Part shown: positions 27,901-42,900 of the stretch, piece after piece | How positions within the stretch are numbered: the stretch's first letter is position 1 | How the letters are laid out: each line of letters starts with the position of its first letter | From: Opisthorchis felineus | Lineage: Eukaryota; Platyhelminthes; Trematoda; Opisthorchiida; Opisthorchiidae | DNA length: 64,000 nucleotides | NCBI GenBank assembly: GCA_004794785.1 | Contig: SJOL01006478.1 | Span: 1,041,146-1,105,145 of the forward strand | Reading direction: 5' to 3' | Program-made: the position numbers and the translations under genes | The notes under the pieces: generated by a model | Told to the model about the DNA's origin: nothing | Database searches by the model: none | Seen by the model: the letters and a program-made list of their open reading frames with translations, nothing else

Positions 27901-30900
27901 TCATGCGCGAGCTAAAGGTAATAACAAACGCACTGCTGCAATTACCATACGATCCAAAGTACCAGTACAAAGGAGCTGAAATTCCTTCTTGTTTTTGAAA
28001 AACGAAAGACTGGATTTGGTTTCGATCGTTGTCGGAGAGACAACTTTTTTCGTTGGTATTCCTTCAACGCTCGGCCTATTTTCATATGCTTAGCGAGGGA
28101 AGTTTGACTTATTCCAGTGATTTTGGGAGCATCTGAATGCATTAAAATAGCTCATTAAGTTCTGCTAACCAAATGTATTAAAAATTAATTTGATCATGCG
28201 GCAAAAGTGCAGATGCGCTGTTACCTAGCACGTTTAGAAGAACGAATCGGTCGCAGACTAACATGAATGCTTATTTAATAAGTGCGGGAAGTTTTGGAAA
28301 CAGATACAAAACTAGGTAATACTGAAACATCTTTAGTTCATTCTGCAGGGCAAAAACAAGAATATGTTGGGACTAAACAGAAATCTTCATAGCGGATGTG
28401 TGTGTAGAATGTTAGGTTATCAGAAGGGTTCGCCATACAGTGGTCGGTGTTATTATTGAGCCTGCTGCGTAGTTTGTACACTAAGCCAGACGCTTACGCT
28501 TTTTAGCAGAAATATACAATAAACATAAACCTATTCAGGAGCTCGACCACAGACCAGAATCACAGTCTGATAAATGGTGGTTGGTTCATGCAGCGATGAG
28601 ACTGCCTATGATGACAACTACCCCTAATTTTACTGTTTTACTGCTCTGAAATCAGTCTACAATGCAGTTGTGCAAGTACAGCGGGGTATCATTACTCAGT
28701 TCCACTTTTATAGTTATGCTAGTCATACCAGAAATTTAAAAGCCAACGGACATCAGGTGCCTGGGACGTCCTAAACTAGGTTGTTCACTAAGAAATGAAA
28801 ATAAGACATGCAAATCAACCTTGTGGTGGTAATCACTTACGGGTTATCCTCCCGGGCAGTGGTATACCGCAAGTCACTTTTGAAAATGTTGTGTGTGCAT
28901 CTTAGAAAGAATGAAATAAAGGTATTTTTGTCAGCTGTAATGATATTAACTACTTCCACAATCGTGTAACTATTTCAGCAATGACCTTGTGTATGTTAGG
29001 AACGAATCCCCAATTCGACTCGAATGGAAAATGACATTTATTTTTCAGTGAAACTCAGTGACGTTACACATTGGGATGTTTTCTTTGATAGTGTCAGGCT
29101 CATTCTCATTTTAAATAACATGAACTGGATAGTTTTAGTACGCCGAATAGTCAAATTGGTCCGTGTTGTCTCAGTCTCTCATGATTCGGAAAGTTTGCTT
29201 GACCAAAATAATAAAGGCTAACTCGACGGGCAAAGCAAGTACTTCGCAACCTTTGACTCGACAAATGGAAGCAAATCGGAATGCAGAGGCTAACTTCGTA
29301 TCAAATGGTAAAAAAGTGGTTCTTCGGATATAACTGCATCAGAAAACGCGGCTTTTAACCCGGCAGAAGGAGAAATAAATGGAAAAAAACGCTTTGGGTA
29401 TTCTCTGGTAAAGTACGACGGACACGCTGTAGAGATCAAACAGTAAACGCTATGGGATGAGAAGCGTAGCATGGTGAAATCGAAGTACACATGTGAAACG
29501 TTTGACAATTTCGGGAATCCTTCGGCCGGAAGAACAGCCGCCTGACAAGTTCGGATTCGCTGTATTAGAGATAATTTCTTGCAGCATATGTAGATGCGTT
29601 CAATTTATGTGGTTATGAATGTTTTGATAAAGAACACAGCAGTGAGTGGGATTATTACTTGTATAAATTTGAGGCGCTGGCCTCTGATCCCTCGACGTAT
29701 TTCCCAGTTAACCTGTCTTGCAACGCAAGGCGCACTACTGATCTAGTCCATGCAGTTTAAGTTGGCCAAATAGTGAAAGAATGCGCTGCAAACAGAACAT
29801 CAAAGACATCAGTCTTTAGCATTTGAACTAGAAGGATATTCGAGCTGCTTTATTTATGGCTGAAAGTGAATTACCAAGTTCAGGGATTTGGTATACCTAT
29901 TGTACATTTTTTACACTTTAGTCTCCTTGATGAAAGATTTCAGGTAAAGACCGTTATTACTCACAAAAATGATTTTTCATCTAAGTACCTCTTCCCGCTA
30001 CTCAACTTTGCAAAATAGTTATCGATAAAAACACATTTGACTAGGTCGACAGATTTCACATAGCATTGTTATAAAACCTAATTCCTAATAAAAACAAATA
30101 GTATATTTGTATTTCAACTTCGTCCCACTTCGTTGCAAAAAAACTACGATAACTTACCAATGACGTGGAAAGTGTAAGCTTCATCAATTTTTTCGGGCCT
30201 CTCTATCCTTGATTTGAGCGTGCTCAGAATTATTCCGGGTTCTTTTGTTTTCAGTTCGGCACCCAAACTGAACAAGTCGAATATCAAACGGACGTCGCCC
30301 ACAAGTCCGCGAAGTTCATCTTGCACTCGGAAGGCCTCCATTTTCATGGTTAAGGCACAGTCCAGCAGACCCATATTGTCAAGCGACTTAGATAGCTGAA
30401 GTTAAGATATTTAACAAGTGCACTGCCATTAGCATTTTTGTGTGTTTAACCAAGTGTTCTGAAGTTGAGCAATAACGACCATGATTCATTCGCTTTTACC
30501 GCGGTTTACATCAACATCTTTTAAAAACTCAAATGATCGGGGGTTGTTAGTTTGCCATTATTTAAATTGCATATGACTAGTTTGAGGATTTTCAAAATTT
30601 TGTCGAACCTTTTGTGTTTCGTCACTTCGTGGCATACAATTTAGGTCGCTTTACGTGACTGTTGACAACACCAGTATGTACCTGAACAAAATTGAGAAAA
30701 ATCCAATTGCGCGACAGTTGTCAACCAGGCCTAACAAAATATTTTGACCACGAAATACAGATTGGATTGGTGCTGAGCACCCGACCGTGGGCGTTATGTA
30801 CTAACTGTTTTGTTGATATCCCTATTACCGCTGTTTAGTTAATCTCCCTTCTATCCTACACTGCAGACCGAGCATTCAGATGCCTTTCCTTTGGTACCCA

Positions 30901-33900
30901 TGACCGGTAAATATGCTCTTTCCTTTCTGGATTTGAGTTCTGATTATCCAGAATTTAGGTCAGACAAATTCCTGTTTACCCAGAAGGGCACGCTGGATTC
31001 CCCTAGGCCATCCTACCAACGGATGGGTAGTTTGTGCAGTGAAGAATGTGACTGAAAAACCAAGAATGGAACAAATCAAAACTTGAACAAATCAGAACGA
31101 CGAATAATTTCAATCAGAGAAAATTTATGCACCCGGTTTCGAAACGATTTCTACTGGGTCACCGATTAGTTAAACCACAAGAAGTCCACGATAGCGCCGT
31201 CCTGCAAATAAATAACTGAAAAACTGGCAGCCTATGGAGTCAGCTGGTTGGGTAGCGGAGTTTCCATGATTAGCTGGAAAAGCGTGAATAACGGAAACAA
31301 ATGCATGCACTGGCACTACATAGCACACATGCTTCAGATTAAAAAATATTACGTGATGTGGTTGCAGTGATAGGTAAACACAGTACCTGCCGTTTGATGA
31401 CATCACCAATTTTTGCTATGGCCAACACACAATAGAATATTTGAGTGATCTTCCTTCTTGAAGTAGTTGATACTTCAGAATGAAAGTCGCATGAGTTGCA
31501 TTAACTCATTCTATATAAACGCGTTTGGGGGGATGCCATACCTCTGGAAATTTCATGGAAGAGTCAAAGTAGCTGCAACCGCGAGGCGTAATTTTGTCAT
31601 AACAATCCTGGAGATTTGGGTGAGATTCGAGAGTTCTCTACAAAAATTACTCACTGACTGAGCTGTATATATCCGTGCCTGTTCGTAAAACGGAGTATAC
31701 ATTTCCGGTTCGAAGTTCCATCTAATGGAGTCCATTATTTGACCAGAGACCTGAACCTCTATAAGTAAATATAAGTGGATAGATGTTTAAAATAAATACT
31801 ACGAGACTACGTTTCGAAAAATATCAAAATCTATTTTTGATTTAGATGAAATAATCTCACAGCATAGAACGTGTGATTTTCGGAATACAGTTGCACTTTG
31901 TGCACACTGCTTCACAACACTCGGCGTTTAGGATATATGCTTTAGTTAATTATCTTGAGTAAAAGGGGAAGGGAAATGGAATTGTTGTCCAATTCAGTTT
32001 ACACCTATAAGTGACAAGTGGCTACAGATGTCAAACTGATTTCCTCTGCTCCTGGGCTTCGTAGTTTGCCATGCAAAATTGGGATGCAAAACTCGAATGC
32101 ATCCCACTCTCGCAGGTACATTAGAGACCACAACTTCCGGAAAGTAATCGATTCAATACAGGAAATCATATTGTGATTCTATTCTGTGTGAGGCAGGCAA
32201 ATAAACTTCAGAAAGTTGTAAACTGATTCTTGTTTATATTGAATAATCAAAGAAATATGGCAGCTTGTGTTACCAACATAAGTGTGAACGTGCTTAATAC
32301 TGTTTCACAGCTTCATGATTGTAACTACTGGATGATGAGCAAGTGGGCTGTCAGCCTTTGGTAATCAATGACCTGAATCAGTTGAAATAAAAATCCATTT
32401 TAGTTAAGGTGCGGAACATACTAAATTAGGAAATGCATGCAGCTTACTTGTTCAGCGTAGGTAAATAGATGCATAGGTTGATCTACTTACCTAAGTGGGT
32501 AGGACACTAACTTAACAAGTTGAGGCCGTTAGTTTCAGTTGTTTTCGAGTGTCGTTTCCTGATCGGGTGTATCGTGTGATTAGTATCCAACACCCTTTCG
32601 AATTCACATTAGCGGATGACGATTATAGGCTGTAAAACTACTGTTTTCTCAAGGGTATCTTCAGTTTTCATCGCTGGGTGTGTTTCAGAGCCTTAAATGG
32701 TTTATTCGGTAAGATGCAGAGGCTGCCATAAATCCTTTCGATTATGGACTGCTTATGTCAAGACAAAACTAAGCGTTCGGATATATCCACAAGGGATTTC
32801 GTCCCTTCAGTGAAGCCGATCTATGCTGAAAAACCGGGCAGAGCTGTACAGCTTATATAACCTTGTTGGGAACGATAAACAGTAAGTGTCTCACGAGAAT
32901 CGGAGTTTCGAACCCGAGATATTTTAAGCCAAAAGCGAAACGCTCAACCGTCTTGCCCCGGGCGGCTGATCAGTATTGTGACTAGCTCTCAATTAGGGGG
33001 GATATAAGTTTTATCTAGAACATAATTTGACACTCTGATCGTTAAGCGTCAACGGGTGCATTTTTACGCATCTTTCAGATATCGCATGAAAGAAATAACC
33101 AGTAAATAACATGAAGTCAAAGAACTGTGTTTGATGGCGAGGAATTGATGCTGTTAAGGACCAGCATCACCTTTACCAAGTGCCCCCTATCCCAGAAAAT
33201 GTCTTATAATTTGTGTGAGAAGCTGGCGCACTGTGAAGAAATAATGTTCAGTAGAGCCTATGGGCTGCATTTCCCGTGTGTTTGAGGTAGCGTAGACCCA
33301 CCTCGCAAATTACGAAATAATGATAACTGTCTGGCAGACTAAAGTAGCTAAGATTTCAACTGATTTAGAGACTGTTCCAAAACTTTTCTTGTATTGGCTA
33401 AAAATGAAAACGGTTAAAATCATCATTTGTGCAGCACTGGTCCCTGGTTCAAAAGGGGTTTATCTATAATATAAGCTTGAAAGTCTAGAGAGCAAGACAC
33501 ACATACCTAACCGATTATTTCAGCTTGAGCTTCCACACATAAAACCCGCCTTAATACTGTGCATCAGTGGTAAATCAAGTGTTTCCCGAATTTCGTTATT
33601 GGTTTGTAAAGGTTTCCTAATTATTCCATGAAAAGTGGACAGTGAGCTGTCCAGCAAAACCCATCCTACCATGATGTCTCATAGCATAACAACAATACAT
33701 TTTCAAGCCACTTTGTAGCTCGACCAACGGACCAGCATTCATCTGGTAAACTATAAACAAAAGCAAATGACTCATAAATATGGTAAAAACTTATCGGATT
33801 TTGTATTTGTATGAGATCTAATGACATCTGGGTACTGTGGATTTTGAACTGATGCATCGGATCAGCCAGTGCTCATCGATTAATCTGTTGATAAACGCCC

Positions 33901-36900
33901 ATTTGTTCTCGAAATATCCAACCTAGCTCAGAGATCTGATACTCCAGATTACCTATCCTGATTTATTGGAGGAGAGTTCATTGAAGGGAACCTTATTATA
34001 CATCGATTTTATCACTTTACTGGAGGAGCTAACTGCAAGTTAATAAAATGATTCATACGAATTCAGTAAGCAATGCTTCTTGGACCATTTGCTCATCCAA
34101 ATCACTATAGTGAAGCGACATCTCGCTACGGAGCTGTACGCCGGTGGCTGTTTCAATAACCTGGGAACTGTTGGTGATTATAATTTTGTCGTGTTAAGAC
34201 ACTAGCACCTTTTCTTGGGTTTAAAAGCCCTTATTGGATTGCACCATGGTGTGGTGGATAGACAGGATGCGATTCAATGTGGTCGTTTGACCACAGATAT
34301 CAACACTCTTAGAAGCCTGTGATACAATCATCAGTATTTTTAATAGCGTCCACATGCCTGCGGTTTCGTGATGGATGGGAATGGATATTTTTAGTTGACC
34401 GATTGTCTAGTCAACAAACTTGGTTGTCATTAAGCGCTCATTCAACGCACACATATTGCAACCGGTGAGCCTAAACCCATCAAACAAACATTGTGCTGGT
34501 ACGACGTTGAAGGTAGAGGTAACATTCCACAGTGCTCGTCAGAGAATTAGACACATAACCGTAGAAGGTATTTACAGTTAAACGTCTACCGAAACCGTAG
34601 TGGTTGTGTTTTATTGCACGTACAAAAATGTATTCTTAAACCTGATGCACACTTACAGACGCACCGGTACTGGCTAATTAGGCAAGCTTGATTTTCCAGG
34701 CTGCCGATACCGAAAAATTCCTGAGTTGATACCTGCTGATTTTAACGGGTTCAAACCATATGAATATAATTCCACTTAAATTCAACGTTATAGCTTACCA
34801 ATTTGGTGTCGCTCATTTTCCGAATACAAGCACACATCTTCATTTCCTACAGTTTGAACGAGAACATACAATACGTTACTGTAATAGGTGCATGATTTTT
34901 TCCAGATGACATTTCTTGTGAAGAGTGAAATCATTCAGTTGGTAAACAGAGAGGTTTCATTGTCACAGGTTATGGGTTATGAGATACTTCTTGACGAAGC
35001 AAAAATACCGAAATCCAGAGAGATAATGAGAGAAGCAATTATAACACTTGTTGCCTATTGGGTTTCAAATTCCGTGTTCGGTGCTAATGTCGTACGTGAC
35101 TTGGGACAGATAGTAATTGGATTAAATTTAAGGCTATCCACCACTCAATTGGAGGGGCAGATAGAGCCATTCGTTGGTTTGTAAGTTGTAAGAATAACAA
35201 AATATTAGTTGCCACTGGAAACTGGATGAATAAAAATTGTTTGTCAAATTTAGACTAATAGTACAGCTTTAAATTATACAAGTGACGTTAAGAAAGTAGT
35301 AGTTATGTTGAGTCAGGCTGAATTTTAATCCGGTGCTCCAGAGATTGCTTCACAAGTCATAGGTGTAGGTCAAAGGCTTGAGTTTTTTTTCAGGACTGGG
35401 TGTTGCGCAACGGAAGTCTTAAACAAAGTCGCAAGATCAAGTGCAACTGGACTGAGAACAATATGAACTTTGTAAATGAGATTTTTTATTTGTAATGCTA
35501 TCCACCGATTGATTGAACATAGGTACGAATACTTTTCGAAGTGGTTGAACTTTATTCTTCGGTGTCTCATTTCATCTCCATTCTGGTTTGGGGGACGGTG
35601 TTTCAATGCAAGCTAACTTATTTGACAAATCTAGAATGTCTGTAGCCATCAGACCCCACACACTAAAATTCAGCAAGATATTCCGATGATACGAAGATGA
35701 CACTTCAACCGATTTTCGCTATTGCTTTGTGACATGAAATTGTTAGCTCCAAATGAGAAAGAACGCCTGGTCAAAAATCCGAAAGATGAAATTTTTGGCT
35801 GAGTGTAGATTTATTGCAAATAAATTTCGGTTTGGGTGTACAAAATGAGGATGTGTAAATTCTTTGCAAAGAGAAAGTTGAGTGGGAATATTTACAAAGA
35901 ACGAAAAACATGTGGATATCTGTTACATCTCCCGAAGGTTTCATTATTTTCGCCAGTCCCCCAGAGTTCTTACAGGTAGTTCGAATTAACTGAGTAATGC
36001 ATTAAAAAATGCATGCGTGTATCTTATATGGTTATGGGCTTATTCGTCAACTGGTAAATGAAAATAGTCAGGAGGGTCCCAATGGTATTTTAGGACAAGG
36101 AATATCCTGTGGTCAGAGAGGGAAACCTGACTCTCCTTGAAGTGATGCTTAATGAATAGACTGCCCGAATCGCACAGTGGTCATTTGAGCACAAAGTGAC
36201 ACCACGACGTCGATAGCCAGTGCAATCAATTTCGACTTACCAGTTTATTTGCCCGGCAAACGGTAAGCTACTAGCCGGGTGCTAATTCACAATGAAATTG
36301 TGGCCAGCCCTCCAGGATTCGGGGTGGGGGTCCACAATCGTATTCCACATAAATAACCGATTATGCCACAAGCTTTAATATTCCTCTCTAATAAGCATCT
36401 GTGAAGACAATAATGCGGTGATTGGTTGAAGGGAAAACATCTCGGGGACGGGTTCCTTTCGTCTCTCTGGGGGTGGTCTTCGTTCAGGCAGTTCGTCGCT
36501 TAATGAAACGTGCTGTTTTTCCCTATAATAATTAGCAATACGGAATATGTTCGCAGTCGGATTAATACACGTAAGAAAATTCCTCCATCGGTTACGGTAT
36601 TTGACTACTGTTACCGAGTTGATCGAGTAAACTAAACATTCTCCTCCCTGAGCTTTTCTGCAACTTCGAGTGCAATTTTCTTGAGGCATATTAAATCCAG
36701 TGATAAGAATCTCAGTGATAGTTCCTCAGTTCCCATATCGCGATAATGCGACAGCCTGCGGACATGCTTCAAAGCCAGTAAATTCTGCAAGAAATGACAG
36801 AAGTAAGATGCCTGAAAGCAAATTTCCATCGTTGCCCCAATCGTTAGCTGAATTACGCCCTGAAAAGACCTAGATAAGACATTTAAGGAGCTAGAATGGT

Positions 36901-39900
36901 AGCTGCGTCGGAATAATACATTTCAAGGCCAATATCTAGCGAGCGGTTTGAAGCAGTTTTGTTTGGGGTGAGACGGAGCGTCGCATTACCCGTTGTAGAA
37001 AGGGCCCCATATTTGGTAGCCATTCCTATCGATGGGCCCCGGTAGTACCACTCTCTGGCCAAAGTTTAGTCCAAATCCCTGGACATCGATAAACTACCAT
37101 CCAGAGCATGCTGTTACGCATGTTACACGTGGATTGTCCTTGGGATCTGGAGCCTGCTACTCAGCTACGTAATACAGGTCATTACAGAAATATGATAAAA
37201 CATGTGATGCTTAATTTTGTGAGCGTGAGGCAATACATCTTTAGCAGATCAGTGCTTACCCAGGTTCTGGACAGTATACTGCGACATGAGTAGCTTTCAT
37301 GGTCCTCAGGCAGGATAGCCCACAACGACGAAGGCTGTTTAGCCCGTGCAAAATGTCGTTCTCTCCATGGGAGGATTCAGATAGTGAACAATGTGACTGA
37401 GAGGAAAAGCCATACCTAACCGTTTACGAGATTGACGTCAGCATGAAAATGTTCCTCTTGGTAAATGTTATTTTTCTTTGGTTGCGCCCGTTAATAACAC
37501 TTCCTTTAAGTAAAATGCTATATTGGGAGCTCCTCTTAGGTATTTGGACGCTCATGTTTAAATTTAGGATAAATGAGCTCCCTTCAGAAGAATAACCATT
37601 TGCGGTGATACGGGGGTGGATGATTTTTCAGAATTGCATAATCATAACGTAATGCCCCTAATGAAATCATCGGCAGACCAAAGCAGTTCATTATGTTAAA
37701 ACACCTACGATATATTCTCGTCCATTTGAGGTCAAAGCATATTGGGTTGTGCTTGAATGGATTCTCTGAAAACAGTGGAAGAAAAAAAATATATTACTGG
37801 CACACTTAACGTCCAACGTATCTGGCAGCATTGAGTTGACACGTATCAGCAGCATTGTAACTTACGCCGATGCGACTCCACCCAACTTGGATCAGGAACT
37901 CTAATGGGATTAGGAATTCCAGCTACTGCAAAGCAAAATCAGATGGCGGCAATAAACATACTACATAAACTAACTGGTAGAAACAAAACTATCCACTTTT
38001 TAAAGCTGACTATTCCACATTCAATCGTATTCCGTTCTCAGGTCGTGAGTAAAACAAACAGCCAGGAAACGAAAATAGTTTGCCGTAGTCATGAGTGGAC
38101 TTGGACGCAACTAGGTTAGATGCAAAGCCTTTACTTCTTCGGTTCATAAACGTCCCGGAGTATGTTTCATGTACGTTTCAATTGTGTAGTATCAAATATT
38201 CCATCTCGATTATAGGGGCAAATTTGTCTGGTACTAATCTTACTGCCGAAATCAACTTGTCGCTTGGTGTACACAGTCTAATTTTACAACGCTCGATATA
38301 TAAATATTAGAGTCAAGTCTCCTGTTCTTCTATTCTTACGTGATCAGTTCCACTGAGGACAAAGCTGTTTACGTGGATGCAGTTTCCTGGGCCGGAGCAC
38401 ATTTCACGAGAATGGTATCAGTGCTTATAAAACTTCCGTCCGTACGGCAATGGCCGGATGGTGTTAGACAAAGGACTGGCCGTTAGATTTCTCCTCGCAT
38501 ACTTCATGTGTCCCGAGGGAGGGGAGCACAAGTGTGCCTAATCCCCTTGGAATTCGACCATCTCTTTACGTCAGAGCAGTGTGGCATTCCTTTTCAAACG
38601 GCCGACTGTGGAGTGAGCCCCTGTGGCGATGATAAAGTGCTTTTCATGAACAATCCGGGCTTGACAATTGTCTAAAATACCACCTGCGCTTAGGATGCAC
38701 AACATTGCGTTGCACAGGACTACACTCCACGATCTCTTTAGTGCATGCTATTGAATTAGAAGTAGTTGGACACGGGATGTTTGTTGCAACACAAACGTAG
38801 TTAACACTAATATCCGCGACTCAGTTTATACTACGACCTATAACCTGATCTGTATTTGGTTAATGTGACATCAGCCACATACTAGAATGTTAGTTTCAAT
38901 TTCGAAGGAAAATTCTGCAGACTTTTGAGGTTCTGCTGAAGTATTTCAATAATGGCTGGCTGACCCAATCAGTCCGCTTTGAACAAATCACGGCTGTGCT
39001 CAATCGAAAGCAGAAATTTGTAGCTAGTATAGTGTCAAGATTATTTCAGCCAACTCACCAACACAACCGCCACTAGTATGTTCGGTACAAGCCCCGTTTC
39101 ACTATTTATCAAATCAAATAAAAGCCGTAACGATCAAATGACACGGAAAATCATTCGCCGCAGCAGCTGACTTCCAAATGTTTCGTCGCCATACAAGAAG
39201 ACCAACCAAAACCTTGTAGTGACACTTTTTTCATATGGTAACGAGACGTTTGCGAACAAATCAGTTGGCAACTCATCTTTGACACACCAACCAACCAAAT
39301 AACCAGACCTACCATTTTCCAGTCCATAGTCTAGTGTGTTAAATTTTGTTAAAGCTTCTCCAATCAACTGAGTAACTCACTTATTTGTGGCACCAGAATG
39401 GACAATAGTCACTTGATTTTGAGGATAAACATTCCTCGGAGTTCAACACGCTCAAGATATGCAACATAGTCATCCTAGCGGAGATTTCTCAAAATAATCT
39501 TGACGCCGGTGTGCTCATTTGAATTATGCTCAATTAATGGGCATCTTGAGTTGACTGATGGCTGACACTATTGAACTCATCATAGCTCAGACGTCCTATG
39601 CTACTCAAACTAGACATAGTGTCCGTTAAAAATCCGTTAGAAAATTACCATTTCTTTGAGGATGCTCAACATCTTATCAGTGATTACAGATATTCTGAAA
39701 ACTAAAGAAACTATCTTACACAGGAAAATACAACACCGTTCTGCTCTTAGAACTAGTGAGGATGAGAACCCAGGGTTTTCCTTGTTGCCAGATGCTTCAG
39801 CATTGTCGCTTGTTTAAAAAACGAACAAAAATTATACGAATGTTCCAAAGCATTTTCAAAAACATCCTACACATCTTGCCAGAATTTGAATAGCTTTGGT

Positions 39901-42900
39901 ATTTTTTGACCGGACAACGTTTTGATAGGAGGATGAAATTCATCACGTTCCGTGCGAAATTACTGATTAAAACGCATGACGTAAAAAGTGACCGCTTAGT
40001 GGTGGTTTTTTTAGTAGAGTGATAAGAAACTCTAATTCCAGATCGACTGGGTTTTGCCTGAGTGTTGGAATACAGTTGGGTAACTGTCTTAAAGAAGTGA
40101 AGGAAGATAGTCCTGTCAATTTGAAACATTATAGGCATCTCGAGCCTATAGGGGCGCATATCTCTTGTTTATGTGCTCTTCATTAATCACGTAAAAAAGG
40201 TGTTCCTTTGGACACAACTTCATCAAATTTTAGAGGAGGTTTATGCAGTATGTCAGATCTAATCCGAGCTACTGCAGTCAGATATATCATATATGACCCG
40301 TTTCATTTTGATGAAATTGGAAAAGATGCAAATATTTCAAACACGTGTTATCTTTAGACATTACATCGCCTTCACAAAGCATTTGTCCCTCCAATGCTGC
40401 GCAATACGTGCGATTTGGTTAGAAATACAGTATCAACCAATTTTCGGCATCCCAAATTTTTTCAAAAGGCTATTTCACACGAGAGTGAGTGGTGTGGCCA
40501 GTTGCTGTCCACCTAGCCCATTCTTTACGGATTCTTTCACGCTCAAACATGAAAGGTCAGTGCTGGCCAACATACTAACATCTCTCGACCACCGTGTTGG
40601 TGTGCGATGCTTTGTATCGTTTTGGATGCTTGTAAGTAAGGCCGGATTATACATCCTTCACTTGTAAATTTAAACAAGACGATCAGCTGTCATTGATGTG
40701 CTGCAAACAGGAGCGCAAAGCGGGTCGAAACACATTCTTGTGCATCGTTGGCTGGCTCGTTCAGCCATCTGAGCATTTTTGTTCCCCGAAATACAAGAGG
40801 AACCTTTTTCACCGACTGAATGATGAAGTAGTAAAAAGCTTCTCAGGGAACACCGACCGAAGAAGTGTATCTTTCAAGAAATATGTTTTGACGAAATGGC
40901 CTCTGGGAATCACTTGTCAGACCCCTTTAAACCGAAACCTTCAAAATAAATAATGCAGGTACAAAACACAGTATACGGTACCTCCAAATAGCTTTCATAC
41001 GAAGATTACGAAGGATATCTGCCAGAACATTTTATACACTGGAGACAGCTTCGTCAATCGAAAGACGAGGAAACTGTCGAAGAATATCTGAGCACATGCT
41101 TTTTGAATGTCACAGGGGAAAAATCGCAACGTAAACAGTTGCTTTTTATCCCATCTTCCTTTCACTGGGCATAAATGTGACGGTTCAGCCGCCTGTAGGC
41201 CACGTTGCAAAATGGACCTCTGGATGTTAATGTGTATAGGAACTAAGATTGTTCTTTTGGCAGAATTAATGTGCATTGGTAATTTAGGCCCAAACATTTC
41301 GTACAGGAGAATGCTTTTCAAGTAGAAAGTCGCACAAAACCCGATATTACTTATTAGGCTCATGTAATCCACCAGTTAGCACAGGTTTCATGGATCGTAA
41401 CAAGTAACCGAAATGTTGGGTGATTTTGTTCGCGTTATGCGGCTATGTCAGTAAGACTGATACCTCTAATAATTAGCTGCTTGACATGTGGTCAAAGCAC
41501 GAGTGCACTAAGTTTTGTGATTCGAACCCAACGCCGGCATCTCGACTGTCGCTGCTTAGGTTCGGACCAACTGGTGGTATTTCAGCGTGGCAATTTGTCC
41601 TCGAAAATATATAACAAGAGAGCGGCTTACTTTTTCCATCTGCTGGACACTGATATCTAGAGGATGCTTACCGGTGTACCTCCAGGTTGTACAGCACCTT
41701 CTTGACGATGGGTGGATCCCTCTGACACTCCTGTAGTGCCATAGTATGCTCAAAATGAGACAGTGATGAATGAGAACGGTACTCAAAAACAAGTGACTGC
41801 TTCCGGTGCCAGTGGTAATGCCAACATACTTGAGCCTGAAAACAGCTTGCAACAGGCGTATGAACTTTCATCTACCGACTTTTGGGTCAACATAGAACGC
41901 CAAGCGCTTTTACGCAGCTGCATATTCTACTCACAGCGTGTGGTTCTACTATATGCAGGCGTCCTGTGGTTTTGCCACTGTTGTCGGGCAAATTTGATTT
42001 TGATGCCAACCATTCTGAACGGATATGGGAAATGACACCTTCGTCTAAATGGACTAGTAACAGACCGACAGGTGGGCTTTCTTGGAACCTGTCTAACTAA
42101 TACTTTTCACACGTACAGACGTCACTTTTGGACGTTAGCTAAGATTGAAATTCAGATCAAAATCATTAACATCATTAACATAAAATCATTAACATGTGAA
42201 CAAAAACAAACGGCTGGTAAAATATCATTACAATCGATGAGATCGATAAGACGCTGCCAGCCTACTCGTAAATATGCGACATAAACTTTAATTAAGTAAA
42301 CATCCTAAGCTTTCTGCTCAGCAAATATGCGCTTATGGAGTCAGAGGTGTTTTTCATGAACACAGCAAATGGTTTAACTCACCTTGTGCATTGAACACGG
42401 GTTCGTCATCCAACTTGCCGTTGGGAGTCGTTTGAATTATTGAATTCATGATGTTGGCGAGCTTTTGGAAGCATGATTCATGCAGGTTTACGCCTCCCAG
42501 GCCTGCATAGTCAAAACTTATGCGTGCAATTAAACTGGGTATTTCAGTCAGCTCATCAAGGGGTATACATCCTTGAAAATGCTGAGAATACCAAAATGTC
42601 TGCTGGATGAAGAGTGAATTCACCTGTAAAGAGAACGTCGTGTAATGGCAAAGAATTTATTAACGGCAGCAAAGGTTGTGGTGCATGTTTTCACGTGGAT
42701 GACTACACTAAACACACTGCGAGATTCCAAGTGATTGTGAAAAGTTGGTCATTAGTTTTCCGTAAAATGATTCGTAACCATGGGCTGTCTTGTTGATGGC
42801 AGGTGACAGTAGTGCTGCTACTCTACCAACTTGGAAATTCAGAAGATTCTTTGGCTGGACCTGTTAGAGATGTTGTTTCGTATGTCACACTCGTAGAATG

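Noticed and set aside
40293..40667. 124-codon plus open frame
   Set aside because: Composition is not convincing, no splice signals of matching phase, and it lies in an intron of the modular gene.
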